53,785 nucleotides of DNA from a virus: the IMG/VR virus record IMGVR_UViG_3300025646_005002, positions 1 through 53,785 of that record; one strand, given 5' to 3'. Below the pieces are notes generated by a model that saw only the letters and a list, made by a program, of their open reading frames with translations, was not told where the DNA came from and searched no databases. Below, piece after piece: positions 38,160 to 48,014 of the stretch; the stretch's first letter is position 1; each line of letters begins with the position of its first letter. The position numbers and the translations under genes are program-made.

Positions 38160-40388
38160 ATGGCTGAAGAATACGATCCAATAGAATCCGTACTAGATAA
38201 AGCAATGGAGTATGCTTCAGAACGCAATCACGAGTATGTGGTACTTGAGCATTTACTACTAGCACTATCTAATGAAAAAGAAATACAATCATTAATATCT
38301 GATGTAGATGGCGATATTGAACAAATTATGGCTGATTGTATGGAATATTTAGATAACAATTTAAAAGACATTGTTGTTGAATCAAGTGAGGCTCCAAGAA
38401 AAACATCAGCACTAGAAAGAGTTTTTAACAGAGCAGTTACACAGGTTATATTTTCAGGTAGAAAAAAATTAACAATCAAAGACATATTTGTTAGTTTATT
38501 AAGTGAAAAGAATAGTTATGCATTATACTTCTTAAAGAAAAATAACATTACAAGACAGTCAGTTATTGAGCAACTTACAAAAGAACGTTATGGCGAAGAT
38601 GTAGGTTTACAAGAAAGACAGCAAGGTGGAGAGCCAGGTGGCGGAATACGTTTTGAAGATTATTGTACTGATCTAAACAAAGAAGCTAAAGAAGGTAGAA
38701 TTGATACATTAATTGGTAGAGAACCAGAACTTGATGACATTGTGCATATTCTTGCAAGACGTAAAAAGAACAATTGTATTGTTGTAGGTGAACCAGGTGT
38801 TGGTAAAACAGCAATTGCAGAAGGTATTGCTAAAAAGATTGTAGACAAACAAGTTCCAGATGCAATCAAAGACAAAACGGTTTATTCATTAGATGTTGCT
38901 TCGCTAGTAGCAGGTACAAAATTTAGAGGTGATTTTGAAGAACGTGCAAAAATAGTTTTAGAAAAATTACAAAAACAAAAAGATGTTATATTGTTCATTG
39001 ACGAAGTGCATATGATTATGGGTGCAGGCAGTGCCGGCCAATCAAATATGGACTTTGGTACACTATTAAAACCAATACTTGCAAAAGGTAAACTATTGTG
39101 TATTGGTACAACAACAATTGAAGAATACAGAGAAAACTTTGAAAAAGATCGTGCATTAATGAGACGTTTCCAAAGATTAGATTTAGGTGAGCCAAGCAAA
39201 ACAGATGCTAAACTGATCTTAAATGGTATTCTTACATACTATGAAAAATTCCACCAAACCAAATATGATGAGGGGTGTGTTGATCTAGCAGTTGATCTAG
39301 CAGATAGATTTATACACAACAAGTTTTTACCTGACAAAGCAATTGATGTTATTGATGCCGCAGGTGCGAAAGCAAAATTGGCACAAGCACCGTCAGTTAC
39401 TAAACATATGATTCAACAACAGGTAAGTAAAATTTCAAATGTACCTATGGATGTTATTGATGAAAAACAAACTGACAACTATGCTGGTCTAGAAGGCAAA
39501 GTAAAAACCAAAGTGTACGGTCAAAACGAAGCAATTGAAAAACTAGTTGATTCTATTATGATTGCAAAAGCAGGACTAAGACCAGATAATAAACCAATTG
39601 GTTCTTATTTGTTTGTAGGTCCAACAGGTGTTGGTAAAACAGAAGTTTGTAGACAACTAGCAGAAGCATTAGGTATTAAATTATTAAAATATGACATGTC
39701 AGAATATCAAGAAAGACATTCAGTATCAAAATTAATTGGTGCGCCTCCTGGTTATGTAGGTTACGCAGAAGGATCAATTGGATCAGGACAACTAATCAAC
39801 GATGTAGAAGACAATCCAAACTGTGTGCTACTACTTGATGAAGTTGAAAAGGCCGCACCAGAAGTATTACAAGTATTGCTACAAGTAATGGATGATGGTA
39901 AACTAACATCATCAACAGGTAAAACTGTGATGTTTAACAAGGTTATTTTGTGTTTAACTTCTAACTTAGGTGCACAGGCAAGTGAAAAACCCCCGATGGG
40001 TATTGGGGTTCCTGACTCAGTAAACAAAACGGATGATTTTGTAAAAGACTTCTTTGCACCTGAGTTTAGAAATAGACTTGATGCAACAATACAGTTTAAT
40101 AAACTATCAAAAGACAATATTTTAAAAATTGTTCATAAAGTTAAAGATGAAACAAACGAAATGCTCAAAAACAAAAATGTTATTGTGGTGCTTGATGATA
40201 CCGCGGCGAGTTGGATTGCAGACAAAGGATTTGATCCGGCAATGGGTGCAAGACCAATGCAGAGAATATTTGATCAAAATATTAAACGCCCACTGTCAAA
40301 AGAAATTTTATTTGGTAAACTGATTAATGGCGGAACAGTGATTATTAAAGCAGTAAATGATAAACTTGAAATAGAATATAAACAGTAA
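38160..40388 (+). CDS. clpA: ClpA-like AAA+ unfoldase
   Basis: A 742-residue protein of the ClpA length class. An N-domain (about 1-145) precedes AAA module 1 (Walker A GEPGVGKTA, about 210-218; Walker B VILFIDEVHM) and module 2 (Walker A GPTGVGKTE, about 487-495; Walker B VLLLDEVEKA), ending with the D2 small domain. There is no ClpB-type coiled-coil insert. In the place of the ClpP-binding loop (IGL/IGF) it has MGIGVPDS, a possible weak version. It may redirect the host ClpP protease or act alone. It is adjacent to deformylase. Confidence 0.93.
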   Translation: MAEEYDPIESVLDKAMEYASERNHEYVVLEHLLLALSNEKEIQSLISDVDGDIEQIMADCMEYLDNNLKDIVVESSEAPRKTSALERVFNRAVTQVIFSGRKKLTIKDIFVSLLSEKNSYALYFLKKNNITRQSVIEQLTKERYGEDVGLQERQQGGEPGGGIRFEDYCTDLNKEAKEGRIDTLIGREPELDDIVHILARRKKNNCIVVGEPGVGKTAIAEGIAKKIVDKQVPDAIKDKTVYSLDVASLVAGTKFRGDFEERAKIVLEKLQKQKDVILFIDEVHMIMGAGSAGQSNMDFGTLLKPILAKGKLLCIGTTTIEEYRENFEKDRALMRRFQRLDLGEPSKTDAKLILNGILTYYEKFHQTKYDEGCVDLAVDLADRFIHNKFLPDKAIDVIDAAGAKAKLAQAPSVTKHMIQQQVSKISNVPMDVIDEKQTDNYAGLEGKVKTKVYGQNEAIEKLVDSIMIAKAGLRPDNKPIGSYLFVGPTGVGKTEVCRQLAEALGIKLLKYDMSEYQERHSVSKLIGAPPGYVGYAEGSIGSGQLINDVEDNPNCVLLLDEVEKAAPEVLQVLLQVMDDGKLTSSTGKTVMFNKVILCLTSNLGAQASEKPPMGIGVPDSVNKTDDFVKDFFAPEFRNRLDATIQFNKLSKDNILKIVHKVKDETNEMLKNKNVIVVLDDTAASWIADKGFDPAMGARPMQRIFDQNIKRPLSKEILFGKLINGGTVIIKAVNDKLEIEYKQ

Positions 40389-40999
40389 TGCAATTTGAAA
40401 CAACAACAAGATTATTTTATGGTAAGTTTCCTTACAAAGCAGTAATGACACATGAGTCATTTGATGTAGATGAATATTATAAAAATATGAAGTCAATGCT
40501 TGAATTGTTGAGAACATTGCCAAAAAGTCAATATCAAATGCGTCATGATAAAACAATACAATTATTTTTTAAAAAGAGAAAAGACTTAGAAAATATAGTT
40601 AATAAATTTGGTAAATGGGTAAAGCAAATATTTGAACCATTAAACAAAAAGCATTATGAATACCTAATGCAGAACAAAGATATTATAACAAGAAATAGAT
40701 TGTTTTGGAATAGATATCCTTATAAAATTACATTTGGATGTCATACAGACATAGACAAAGCAGTTACTTGGTTTGAAAACTTTTTTACAGATAAAGATCC
40801 ACAGAGATTTAGATTTGGATCATCTCTACATCAATTGATCAAAGAAAAAGAAAGGTGGAGATCATATTGGTGTAATCCTGTGTTATACTTAACAGACCAT
40901 GATGATGTAATGTTATGTAAACTTGCTCTAAGCGGGCATATTGTTAAAATTGAATCAGCAGTTACGTTTGATCAATTTAGAAAGGCAAACAATGGGTAA
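40388..40999 (+). CDS. unknown protein with an internal duplication
   Basis: A 203-residue basic protein. Two copies of a unit can be seen: RLFYGKFPYKAV (about 8-19) and RLFWNRYPYKIT (about 104-115), each followed by a helical segment and a strand-plus-acidic or basic turn (KTIQLFFKKRKDLENIV and PVLYLTDHDDVMLCKLA). This suggests two small alpha/beta domains of the same fold. I do not recognise the family. It begins inside the clpA stop codon. Confidence 0.65.
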   Translation: MQFETTTRLFYGKFPYKAVMTHESFDVDEYYKNMKSMLELLRTLPKSQYQMRHDKTIQLFFKKRKDLENIVNKFGKWVKQIFEPLNKKHYEYLMQNKDIITRNRLFWNRYPYKITFGCHTDIDKAVTWFENFFTDKDPQRFRFGSSLHQLIKEKERWRSYWCNPVLYLTDHDDVMLCKLALSGHIVKIESAVTFDQFRKANNG

Positions 41000-41144
41000 C
41001 TTTGTTATTTGGCACCTACTGGCTATTTGTACTGTGATAGCAGTGTCATTTTTAATTGGATACAGTACAGCAAAACAACAAGAAAAAAGAAAGCGAGAAA
41101 TATGGATCAAGCAATTGGAAAAGAACTGGTCAAAAGAAAAATAA
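40992..41144 (+). CDS. small membrane protein
   Basis: About 50 residues from ATG 40992, overlapping the previous stop by eight bases. One membrane helix (FVIWHLLAICTVIAVSFLIGY) then a basic tail (KQQEKRKREIWIKQLEK). A longer in-frame start at 40941 lies inside the other gene. Function unknown. Confidence 0.55.
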   Translation: MGNFVIWHLLAICTVIAVSFLIGYSTAKQQEKRKREIWIKQLEKNWSKEK

Positions 41145-41413
41145 TTAAAGAAGATACCGAGCTTAAAGCATGGTATTCAGCAGTGGCATTTGGTGGAGTA
41201 GGAACAGTTGATAATATTGGAGACTTCACTATTAATAGTGTTGATACAAATAATAAAGGAGTTCCATTCTTTCATGCAAGATCAAATGTTGATGGTAAAT
41301 GGGAAGATATTACATTTGATAAAATAGTATTAGTTGACGGTATGGAACCTAATAAACTTGCTGAAGCATATGGTATTAAAAACAAAACAAAAAAGGTTAA
41401 AAAGAAAAAATAG
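41102..41413 (+). CDS. conserved hypothetical protein
   Basis: About 103 residues from ATG 41102; upstream in-frame sequence from 41009 is read-through of the membrane protein gene. It has a beta-rich core (YSAVAFGGVGTVDNIGDFTINSVD, GKWEDITFDKIVLVDGM) and a Lys-rich tail. No family recognised. It overlaps the membrane protein by 43 bases. Confidence 0.6.
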   Translation: MDQAIGKELVKRKIIKEDTELKAWYSAVAFGGVGTVDNIGDFTINSVDTNNKGVPFFHARSNVDGKWEDITFDKIVLVDGMEPNKLAEAYGIKNKTKKVKKKK

Positions 41414-41416
41414 TTT

Positions 41417-42445
41417 ATGAAAAATAGAATAGCAGTTATAGGTAATGGTAAAATAGGTAAAGTAATTGCCAGTCTGTTAAGATCAGAATATTATAATGTT
41501 GTAATAGGTGATGCAGTACAAGAAAATGGAGTAGTATCACTAGATGCTACAAATGAAACACAACTAGAACATTTTTTAAAAGACAAGCATGTTGTTTGTT
41601 CAGCGGCTCCTTATTATCTAAATAAAAAAATTGCAAATGTAGCCGCACGTAATGGTGTAGCCTATTTTGATTTAACAGAAGATGTTGAAGTAACTGACTA
41701 TATTAAAAATTTAAACACAAAAACTTTTATGATGCCACAGTGTGGATTGGCACCTGGAGCAGTAAACATTATTGGTAGTAATTTAATTAAAGAGTTTGAC
41801 GAAGCATATGATGTTCAAATGAGAGTAGGTGCATTGCCAAGGTACCCGTCTAATGAAATGAGTTACTATTTAACTTGGTCAACAAACGGATTAATAAATG
41901 AATACTGTAATTTATGTGATGTAATTGTTGATGGAGAAAAGTTAAAGATACCACCATTAGATGGAGTTGAAACAATATACATTGATGGTAGAAGATATGA
42001 AGCATTTAATACATCAGGTGGTGTAGCAACAATGTGTGAAACATTTAAAGATAAAGTAAGGTCTTTGAGTTATAAAACAATTAGATATCCAGGGCATAGA
42101 GATAAAATAAATTTTTTATTTCAAGATCTAAACTTAAAAAATAACAAAGATAAAATAGGAGACTTGTTTGATCAAACAGTTCCATATACTACAGAAGATG
42201 TAGTAGTAATGTTAATCAAAGTTATTGGTAAGAAAAATGGAAAACTATTAGAAAAATCTTATCAAAAAAATATCTTTGGAAAAGATGGAATGAGTGCAAT
42301 TCAGAGGTCGACAGCATCTGGAGTTTGTGCTAATATAGTATCATACTGTAGAGATGAACTTACAGGTGAAGGTTTTGTCAAACAAGAAGATGTTGATTGG
42401 CAAACTTTTATTAGCAACAAATTTGGCCAGGTGTATGTTGAATGA
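41417..42445 (+). CDS. saccharopine-dehydrogenase-like oxidoreductase
   Basis: A 342-residue protein with an N-terminal NAD(P) site IAVIGNGKIGKVIA (G-x-G-x-x-G) and the saccharopine-dehydrogenase pattern: VVCSAAPYYLNKKIANVAARNGVAYFDLTED, then MMPQCGLAPGAVNIIGSNL, as in lysine 6-dehydrogenase. It would oxidise or reduce an amino acid such as lysine or saccharopine. The phage role is unknown. It overlaps the DNA polymerase gene by four bases. Confidence 0.8.
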   Translation: MKNRIAVIGNGKIGKVIASLLRSEYYNVVIGDAVQENGVVSLDATNETQLEHFLKDKHVVCSAAPYYLNKKIANVAARNGVAYFDLTEDVEVTDYIKNLNTKTFMMPQCGLAPGAVNIIGSNLIKEFDEAYDVQMRVGALPRYPSNEMSYYLTWSTNGLINEYCNLCDVIVDGEKLKIPPLDGVETIYIDGRRYEAFNTSGGVATMCETFKDKVRSLSYKTIRYPGHRDKINFLFQDLNLKNNKDKIGDLFDQTVPYTTEDVVVMLIKVIGKKNGKLLEKSYQKNIFGKDGMSAIQRSTASGVCANIVSYCRDELTGEGFVKQEDVDWQTFISNKFGQVYVE

Positions 42446-45156
42446 GTTACGTAGACGCATATTTAAATAGAGATAGAGATCAAATAAACATTGTAGAACG
42501 TGTAGATGGTAAACGTGTCTACAAAACATTTCCAACTACATATAGATTTTATTATGAAGATAAAGATGGTGATTATACATCTATCTATGATAGACCTTTA
42601 AGTAAATTTGAAACTACTAACAGTAAATCTTTTCAAAAAGAAAAGAAACTGTATGAAGGGCAAAGACTATACGAAGCAGATCTTAATCCTGTGTTTAGAT
42701 GTTTAGAAGAAAACTATCTTGACAAAGAAGCCCCAGATTTACATATAGCACTGTTTGATATTGAAGTAGATTTTGATAAAAATCGCGGGTTTGCAAAGCC
42801 AGATGATCCACATCAACGTATTACTGCAATAACACTACATCTAAGTTGGCTTGACAGTTTGATTACACTGTGTCTTGCTCCAAAGGACATGCCATTTGAA
42901 ATGGCAGATTCAATTGCTAAAAAATTTGATAACACAGTATTGTGTGAAACAGAAGCACAACTGTTGAACACGTTTTTGCATTTGATTGAAGATGCTGACA
43001 TATTGAGTGGTTGGAACTCAGAAGGTTTTGATATTCCATATATTGTAAACAGAACTGAAATGGTGCTGAGCAAAGATGATGTTAGACGTTTTAGTTTGTG
43101 GGATCTATACCCACGTGAAAGAATGTTTACAAAGTTTGGTAACGAACAGCAAACATATGATTTTTTTGGTCGTGTGCATTTGGACTATTTAGAACTGTAT
43201 AGAAAATACACATATCATGAAATGCACTCATACAGACTTGATGCAATTGGTGAATATGAAATTGGTGAGAAAAAGATTCCGTATGAAGGCACACTTGACC
43301 AATTGTATAATGAAGATTTTGAGAAGTTTATTGCTTATAACAGACAAGACGTAGCACTGTTGGCAAAACTTGATGATAAACTAAAATTTATTGATCTAGC
43401 AAATGTGTTGGCACATGCAAACACTGTGCTACTACAAACCACAATGGGTGCAGTTGCAGTTACAGAGCAGGCAATTGTAAATGAAGCACACAAACGTGGA
43501 TTTATTATTCCAAATAGACCATATAGAGAACCACACTCATCAGGTGCGGCGGTTGGTGCTTATGTGGCAACGCCTAAAAAAGGATTGCATGATTGGATTG
43601 CATCAATTGACATTAACTCACTGTATCCTAGTGTAATCAGATGTTTGAACATGGGTCCTGAAACTATCGTTGGACAATTAAGACCAACACACACAGAAAA
43701 ATACATCAACAATAAAATTCACAAAGAAAAGAAATCAGCCGCAGATGCTTGGGAAGGAATGTTTGGTACTGTTGAATACACAGCAGTGATGGAACAGGAT
43801 CGTGGCACAGAAATTATTGTAGACTTTGAAGATGGCACTACAGAATCTATGAGTGGTGCAGAAGCATACGCAGTTATATTTCAACAAAATCAAGGTTGGT
43901 GTTTGAGTGCTAATGGTACTATATTTGATACAACTACAAAAGCAGTTATTCCTGGATTGCTAGAACGTTGGTTTGCTGAAAGAAAAGTACTGCAAGACAA
44001 AATGCGTGAAGCAATTGCAAGTGGAGACAAAGCACAGGTAGAGTTTTGGGATAAACGACAACTTGTTAAAAAGATTAATTTGAATAGTTTGTATGGTGCT
44101 ATCCTAAATCCTGGTTGTAGATTTTTTGATCAACGCATAGGACAAAGTGTTACACTAACAGGTAGAACAATTACCAAGCATATGGCATCAATAACAAATC
44201 AAATAATGACAGGTGAATATGATCATCAAGGTGAAGCAATTATATATGGTGACACTGACTCTGTTTATTTCTCAGCATATCCAATGGTCAAAGAAGATGT
44301 TAAAAGTGGAGCATTACCTTGGACTAAAGAAAGTGTAGTTGAGTTGTATGACAGTGTAGCAGAAGAAGTAAACAAGTCGTTTCCAAGTTTCATGCAGAAA
44401 GCAACCAATGTGCCACGTGCAAATGGTGAGATCATTAAAGGTGGCAGAGAAATGGTTGCATCCAAAGGATTGTTTATCACAAAGAAAAGATATGCGGCAT
44501 TGATATATGATCTAGAAGGCAATAGACAAGACATTGACAAGCCTGGTAAACTAAAAGCAATGGGTCTTGATTTAAAAAGATCAGATACTCCTGATTTTGT
44601 GCAAGACTTTTTATCAGAAATACTAATACAAATTTTAACAGGTGTGGACAAAAAAGAAATACTTGGAGCAATACAAGAATTCAAACGTAAATTTGCAGAC
44701 AGACCAGGTTGGGAAAAAGGCACTCCAAAACGTGTGAACAACTTGACCAAATATGTGCAGGATATTGAAAAATACAAGCGAGCAACATCACGTATGGCCA
44801 ATGGTGGTGCTAATGGCAAGATCAAAAAGCCAGTGATGCCTGGACACGTAAGAGCAAGTATCAATTGGAACACAATGCGTGATGCTTATAAGGATTTGTA
44901 TTCACTGCCTATTATGGATGGACAAAAAGTTATTGTGTGTAAACTAAAAGCAAATCCAATGAACTTTACATCTATTGCATATCCAATTGATGAATTGAAT
45001 ATTCCAAAATGGTTTAAACAATTACCATTTGATCATGATGGTATGGAACAAACAATTATTGATCAAAAGGTCAGTAACCTAATGAGTGAACTTGGTTGGG
45101 ATCTAGAATCAACAAAAACATCAACAGTATTTGAAAGTTTATTTGAAACAACATGA
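42442..45156 (+). CDS. 43: family B DNA polymerase (T4 gp43 type)
   Basis: A 904-residue polymerase close to T4 gp43 (898). The 3'-5' exonuclease has LFDIEVDFD (Exo I, about 104) and ILSGWNSEGFDIPYI (Exo II). Polymerase motifs are A DINSLYPSVIR (about 390), B KKINLNSLYGAI (about 543) and C YGDTDSVYF (about 602). The C-terminus should bind the clamp encoded at 48015. It is intact, with no split or intein. A long stretch (about 410-475) between motifs A and B is phage-specific, as in gp43. Confidence 0.97.
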   Translation: MSYVDAYLNRDRDQINIVERVDGKRVYKTFPTTYRFYYEDKDGDYTSIYDRPLSKFETTNSKSFQKEKKLYEGQRLYEADLNPVFRCLEENYLDKEAPDLHIALFDIEVDFDKNRGFAKPDDPHQRITAITLHLSWLDSLITLCLAPKDMPFEMADSIAKKFDNTVLCETEAQLLNTFLHLIEDADILSGWNSEGFDIPYIVNRTEMVLSKDDVRRFSLWDLYPRERMFTKFGNEQQTYDFFGRVHLDYLELYRKYTYHEMHSYRLDAIGEYEIGEKKIPYEGTLDQLYNEDFEKFIAYNRQDVALLAKLDDKLKFIDLANVLAHANTVLLQTTMGAVAVTEQAIVNEAHKRGFIIPNRPYREPHSSGAAVGAYVATPKKGLHDWIASIDINSLYPSVIRCLNMGPETIVGQLRPTHTEKYINNKIHKEKKSAADAWEGMFGTVEYTAVMEQDRGTEIIVDFEDGTTESMSGAEAYAVIFQQNQGWCLSANGTIFDTTTKAVIPGLLERWFAERKVLQDKMREAIASGDKAQVEFWDKRQLVKKINLNSLYGAILNPGCRFFDQRIGQSVTLTGRTITKHMASITNQIMTGEYDHQGEAIIYGDTDSVYFSAYPMVKEDVKSGALPWTKESVVELYDSVAEEVNKSFPSFMQKATNVPRANGEIIKGGREMVASKGLFITKKRYAALIYDLEGNRQDIDKPGKLKAMGLDLKRSDTPDFVQDFLSEILIQILTGVDKKEILGAIQEFKRKFADRPGWEKGTPKRVNNLTKYVQDIEKYKRATSRMANGGANGKIKKPVMPGHVRASINWNTMRDAYKDLYSLPIMDGQKVIVCKLKANPMNFTSIAYPIDELNIPKWFKQLPFDHDGMEQTIIDQKVSNLMSELGWDLESTKTSTVFESLFETT

Positions 45157-45920
45157 AAATAGTAGTAACAGGCAGTACAGGATTTATTGGAAGTCATCTA
45201 GTAAGAAGATTAATACCACGACATGAAGTAATTGAATGGGATAGAGCTCATGGCAAAGATATTGCAGACTTTTCTTCTAGCACAATTCCAAATGATGTAG
45301 ACTTTGTGGTACATTTGGCCGCAATAGCAGATGTAAGACGCAGTCTAAAAGAACCAGAACTGTATTGGCAAACCAATGTTGAATACAGTAAACGTATATT
45401 TGATCTATGCCATGCTAAAAATATTCCTGTGGTATATGCATCAAGTTCTTGTGTACATGCATGGTGGAAATCACCTTATGGTACAAGCAAAAAAGCCATG
45501 GAGGCATTAGCACACCCTGGCCAGGTTGGACTGAGATTTACAACTGTATTTGGTGACGGTGCTAGAGATACAATGTTAATGTCAAGAATAAAAAATGGCA
45601 CAGTTAAATTTGCTACAGAACATGTGAGAGATTTAATCTATATTGAAGATGTTATATCAGCAATTATGATATTCATAGAAACAGGAACCAAAGATAAAAA
45701 TCCTACCTATGAAGTAGGAACTGGCCAAGGCTATAAGGTTAGTGATATAGTAAAACACGCAGGATACAATGTTCCTACACAAGAAGGTCAAGATGCTGAA
45801 GCAGATGATAACACAGCAGACAACAAAGAATTAAAAAAATTAGGTTGGAAGCCAACACTAAAACCAACTGAATGGATAGACATACAACTAGCAGTAGATT
45901 ATACAAATTCTACTCTATAA
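45153..45920 (+). CDS. NAD-dependent nucleotide-sugar epimerase/dehydratase
   Basis: A 255-residue extended SDR. The NAD site is VTGSTGFIGSHL (GxxGxxG, about 5-16), followed by VVHLAAIADV (about 50-59), ASSSCVHAW with the catalytic Ser region and SPYGTSKKAME, the YxxxK motif. GLRFTTVFGDGARDT fits the substrate strand. It likely changes a sugar nucleotide for phage or host surface sugars. It is slightly short for the family. It overlaps the polymerase stop by four bases. Confidence 0.88.
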   Translation: MKIVVTGSTGFIGSHLVRRLIPRHEVIEWDRAHGKDIADFSSSTIPNDVDFVVHLAAIADVRRSLKEPELYWQTNVEYSKRIFDLCHAKNIPVVYASSSCVHAWWKSPYGTSKKAMEALAHPGQVGLRFTTVFGDGARDTMLMSRIKNGTVKFATEHVRDLIYIEDVISAIMIFIETGTKDKNPTYEVGTGQGYKVSDIVKHAGYNVPTQEGQDAEADDNTADNKELKKLGWKPTLKPTEWIDIQLAVDYTNSTL

Positions 45921-45923
45921 ATA
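45916..45923 (+). promoter_or_regulatory. T4-late-like promoter
   Basis: An exact TATAAATA at the end of the epimerase gene; predicted +1 is 45929, 12 bases before the next ATG, with AAGGA in between. Confidence 0.45.
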
Positions 45924-45940
45924 CATAAAAGGAATCAATA

Positions 45941-47947
45941 ATGTATAAAATTTTAAGAGTTGTTTGGGATAATTCTTCTCGCTATTCTAATATTAGTGAT
46001 GACCTAAGACATAAAATGCTAACAGCAACAAAAGTTTCTATTGGACAATTTTGTGACGAATGGGAAGTTGATAATATAAAAATTATTTCTGATCCAGAAT
46101 GGTTTTTTATTACAAGCGATTTAAATGATATCATTAAAAAATTTAACAAACTTGATTATACACATGTTATAGTTTTTTCAATTGGATTAGTTTTAGAAGA
46201 TACACGAAACTTTATTGAAGGTTTAAGAAAACCTCTAGAAGAAAATTCAAAAGTTGTAGGACATATATTACATCATGGAATTAAAAATAATACAAATTTT
46301 TTTACTTTACATGATCAAACTTTATTACTATCAAAAGAAGCAGTTAATAGTTTAGAAAAAGATAATTTTGTTTTTAATAATTCTATAAAATATCAAACAG
46401 ATAATTGGATAACTATTGCAAGAACAGAAGAAAATTTCCATGACAACTATACACCTTTACAAATATGGAAAGATGAATCTAATCAAATAATTCCAATAAA
46501 AAAGAACAGTGATGATGGATTTGGTGAAGACCTAATACAGTATTCTATAAAAAACAATTGGAAAGTTGAAAATTTTAATACTATGGTTCGAGGAGCCAAA
46601 AGATATTCTTATTATTATGAAAACCCTCAAGGCTTTGAATATTATTTAAACCAACCGTTAGATGTAGTAATCAAAGACAAACAAAAAATGTTGTTAAGTC
46701 ATTTTGAATTTTTGGCAGAAATGAAACGTTATCAAAAAATTGGAGATCATAGTAAATGGTATGCCTATAACAATGAAAAAATTTTTACTGGTATGCCTAA
46801 AAAAACATATGACACTTTTATAGGACCAGCATCAGGATTTTTACCATGGTTATATCTTGTACATTATAATTTCAAAGATAATAGTACAGTGTTGTTAACA
46901 GACATAAATGATATAGCATTAGATTTCCAACGTTGGTTTTTAGAAAATTATGATCCAACACAAAACGCTACTTGGCAAGACTGGATTGAAAGTTATGAAA
47001 AAGTTAATATAAAAATTGAAAAATCATGGAGCGAAAGATTTAAAAGTAAAAATAATGATATATGGAAAGAATTTAAACCTTTTATTGATAGTAAATGGAA
47101 TCAGATAAAAAAATATAATTTTACTTTTAAATGTACATCTATGATAAGTTATGAAACTGAAAATTTAATAGATGAATTTTTAAAAAAATCAAAAGACCCA
47201 ATGGTATGGTTAAGTAATATTTTTACATTTGACGGAGTTTATTTTAATAATAATAAACCATTTGAAGTTTTTTTAGCAGATATGTTTTCAAGTAATCCAC
47301 ATGTGATTTGGGCAGGATTTTCACCATATGGAGTATCTCGTCCAAGTCTTGGACCTAACTCACATAAAGAATCAAATGATTTATATTGCGAAGAAATAAT
47401 GTTACCAAAGTTTGATATTAATGAATTTTTAAAAGAAATAGAAAATTTAGAAAAACACGATTTATTTGTTAAGCATAGAAGTGATAAACATCCTGGATGG
47501 AGTAGTTTTGTATTACATGGTATTGATTGGGATAAAACCAACGACTACGGAGACTATGGTTATGCTAGTAATGAGGAAACACCATACAAATTTGTTGATT
47601 ATGCAAAGCAACATATTCCTACAATAGTTAAATATTTTCAAAATAATCAAATAAACAATTTTAAAAAATATCATAGAATAAGAATTATGAAATTAGCCCC
47701 AGGAGGATATATTTCTTTACATAATGATACTCCAGATGGCAAATATCATACAAATGGCTGGAATTTAAATATGGCAATTAATAATCCAGAAAATTGCGAA
47801 ATGCACTTTTGGAATGACAAATATCTTTATTTAGGCCAAGTTCCTTGGCAACCAGGAAAAGCATTTAAAATTAGGACAGGGTACAATCATTTAGTTAGAA
47901 ACCTAAGCAATGAAAATAGATATCATATTATTGTTCATGGTGAATAA
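45941..47947 (+). CDS. large protein with C-terminal 2OG-Fe(II) oxygenase domain
   Basis: A 668-residue protein. The last 120 residues match aspartyl/asparaginyl hydroxylase-like oxygenases: KYHRIRIMKLAPGGYISLHNDTP (H594 and D596), NLNMAINNPENCEMHFWNDK, then GYNHLVRNLSNENRYHIIVHG (H650, R660). The first 550 residues are unrecognised; part (FLPWLYLVHYNFKDNSTVLLTDINDIALDFQRWF) suggests a Rossmann-like or glycosyltransferase-like core. The gene is more AT-rich than its neighbours. It could modify a surface or virion protein. TATAAATA upstream suggests late expression. Confidence 0.7.
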   Translation: MYKILRVVWDNSSRYSNISDDLRHKMLTATKVSIGQFCDEWEVDNIKIISDPEWFFITSDLNDIIKKFNKLDYTHVIVFSIGLVLEDTRNFIEGLRKPLEENSKVVGHILHHGIKNNTNFFTLHDQTLLLSKEAVNSLEKDNFVFNNSIKYQTDNWITIARTEENFHDNYTPLQIWKDESNQIIPIKKNSDDGFGEDLIQYSIKNNWKVENFNTMVRGAKRYSYYYENPQGFEYYLNQPLDVVIKDKQKMLLSHFEFLAEMKRYQKIGDHSKWYAYNNEKIFTGMPKKTYDTFIGPASGFLPWLYLVHYNFKDNSTVLLTDINDIALDFQRWFLENYDPTQNATWQDWIESYEKVNIKIEKSWSERFKSKNNDIWKEFKPFIDSKWNQIKKYNFTFKCTSMISYETENLIDEFLKKSKDPMVWLSNIFTFDGVYFNNNKPFEVFLADMFSSNPHVIWAGFSPYGVSRPSLGPNSHKESNDLYCEEIMLPKFDINEFLKEIENLEKHDLFVKHRSDKHPGWSSFVLHGIDWDKTNDYGDYGYASNEETPYKFVDYAKQHIPTIVKYFQNNQINNFKKYHRIRIMKLAPGGYISLHNDTPDGKYHTNGWNLNMAINNPENCEMHFWNDKYLYLGQVPWQPGKAFKIRTGYNHLVRNLSNENRYHIIVHGE

Positions 47948-47952
47948 AATAG

Positions 47953-47982
47953 TTGACAACTTGCCTAAATAAATGTTATATT
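47953..47982 (+). promoter_or_regulatory. sigma70-type promoter for the sliding clamp
   Basis: TTGACA (47953-47958), 18 bases, TATATT (47977-47982). Predicted +1 about 47989; the 26-base leader has a strong CGGAGG ribosome site, unlike the leaderless set. Confidence 0.65.
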
Positions 47983-48014
47983 AATAAAAATAATAAACGT
48001 CGGAGGTAACAAAA

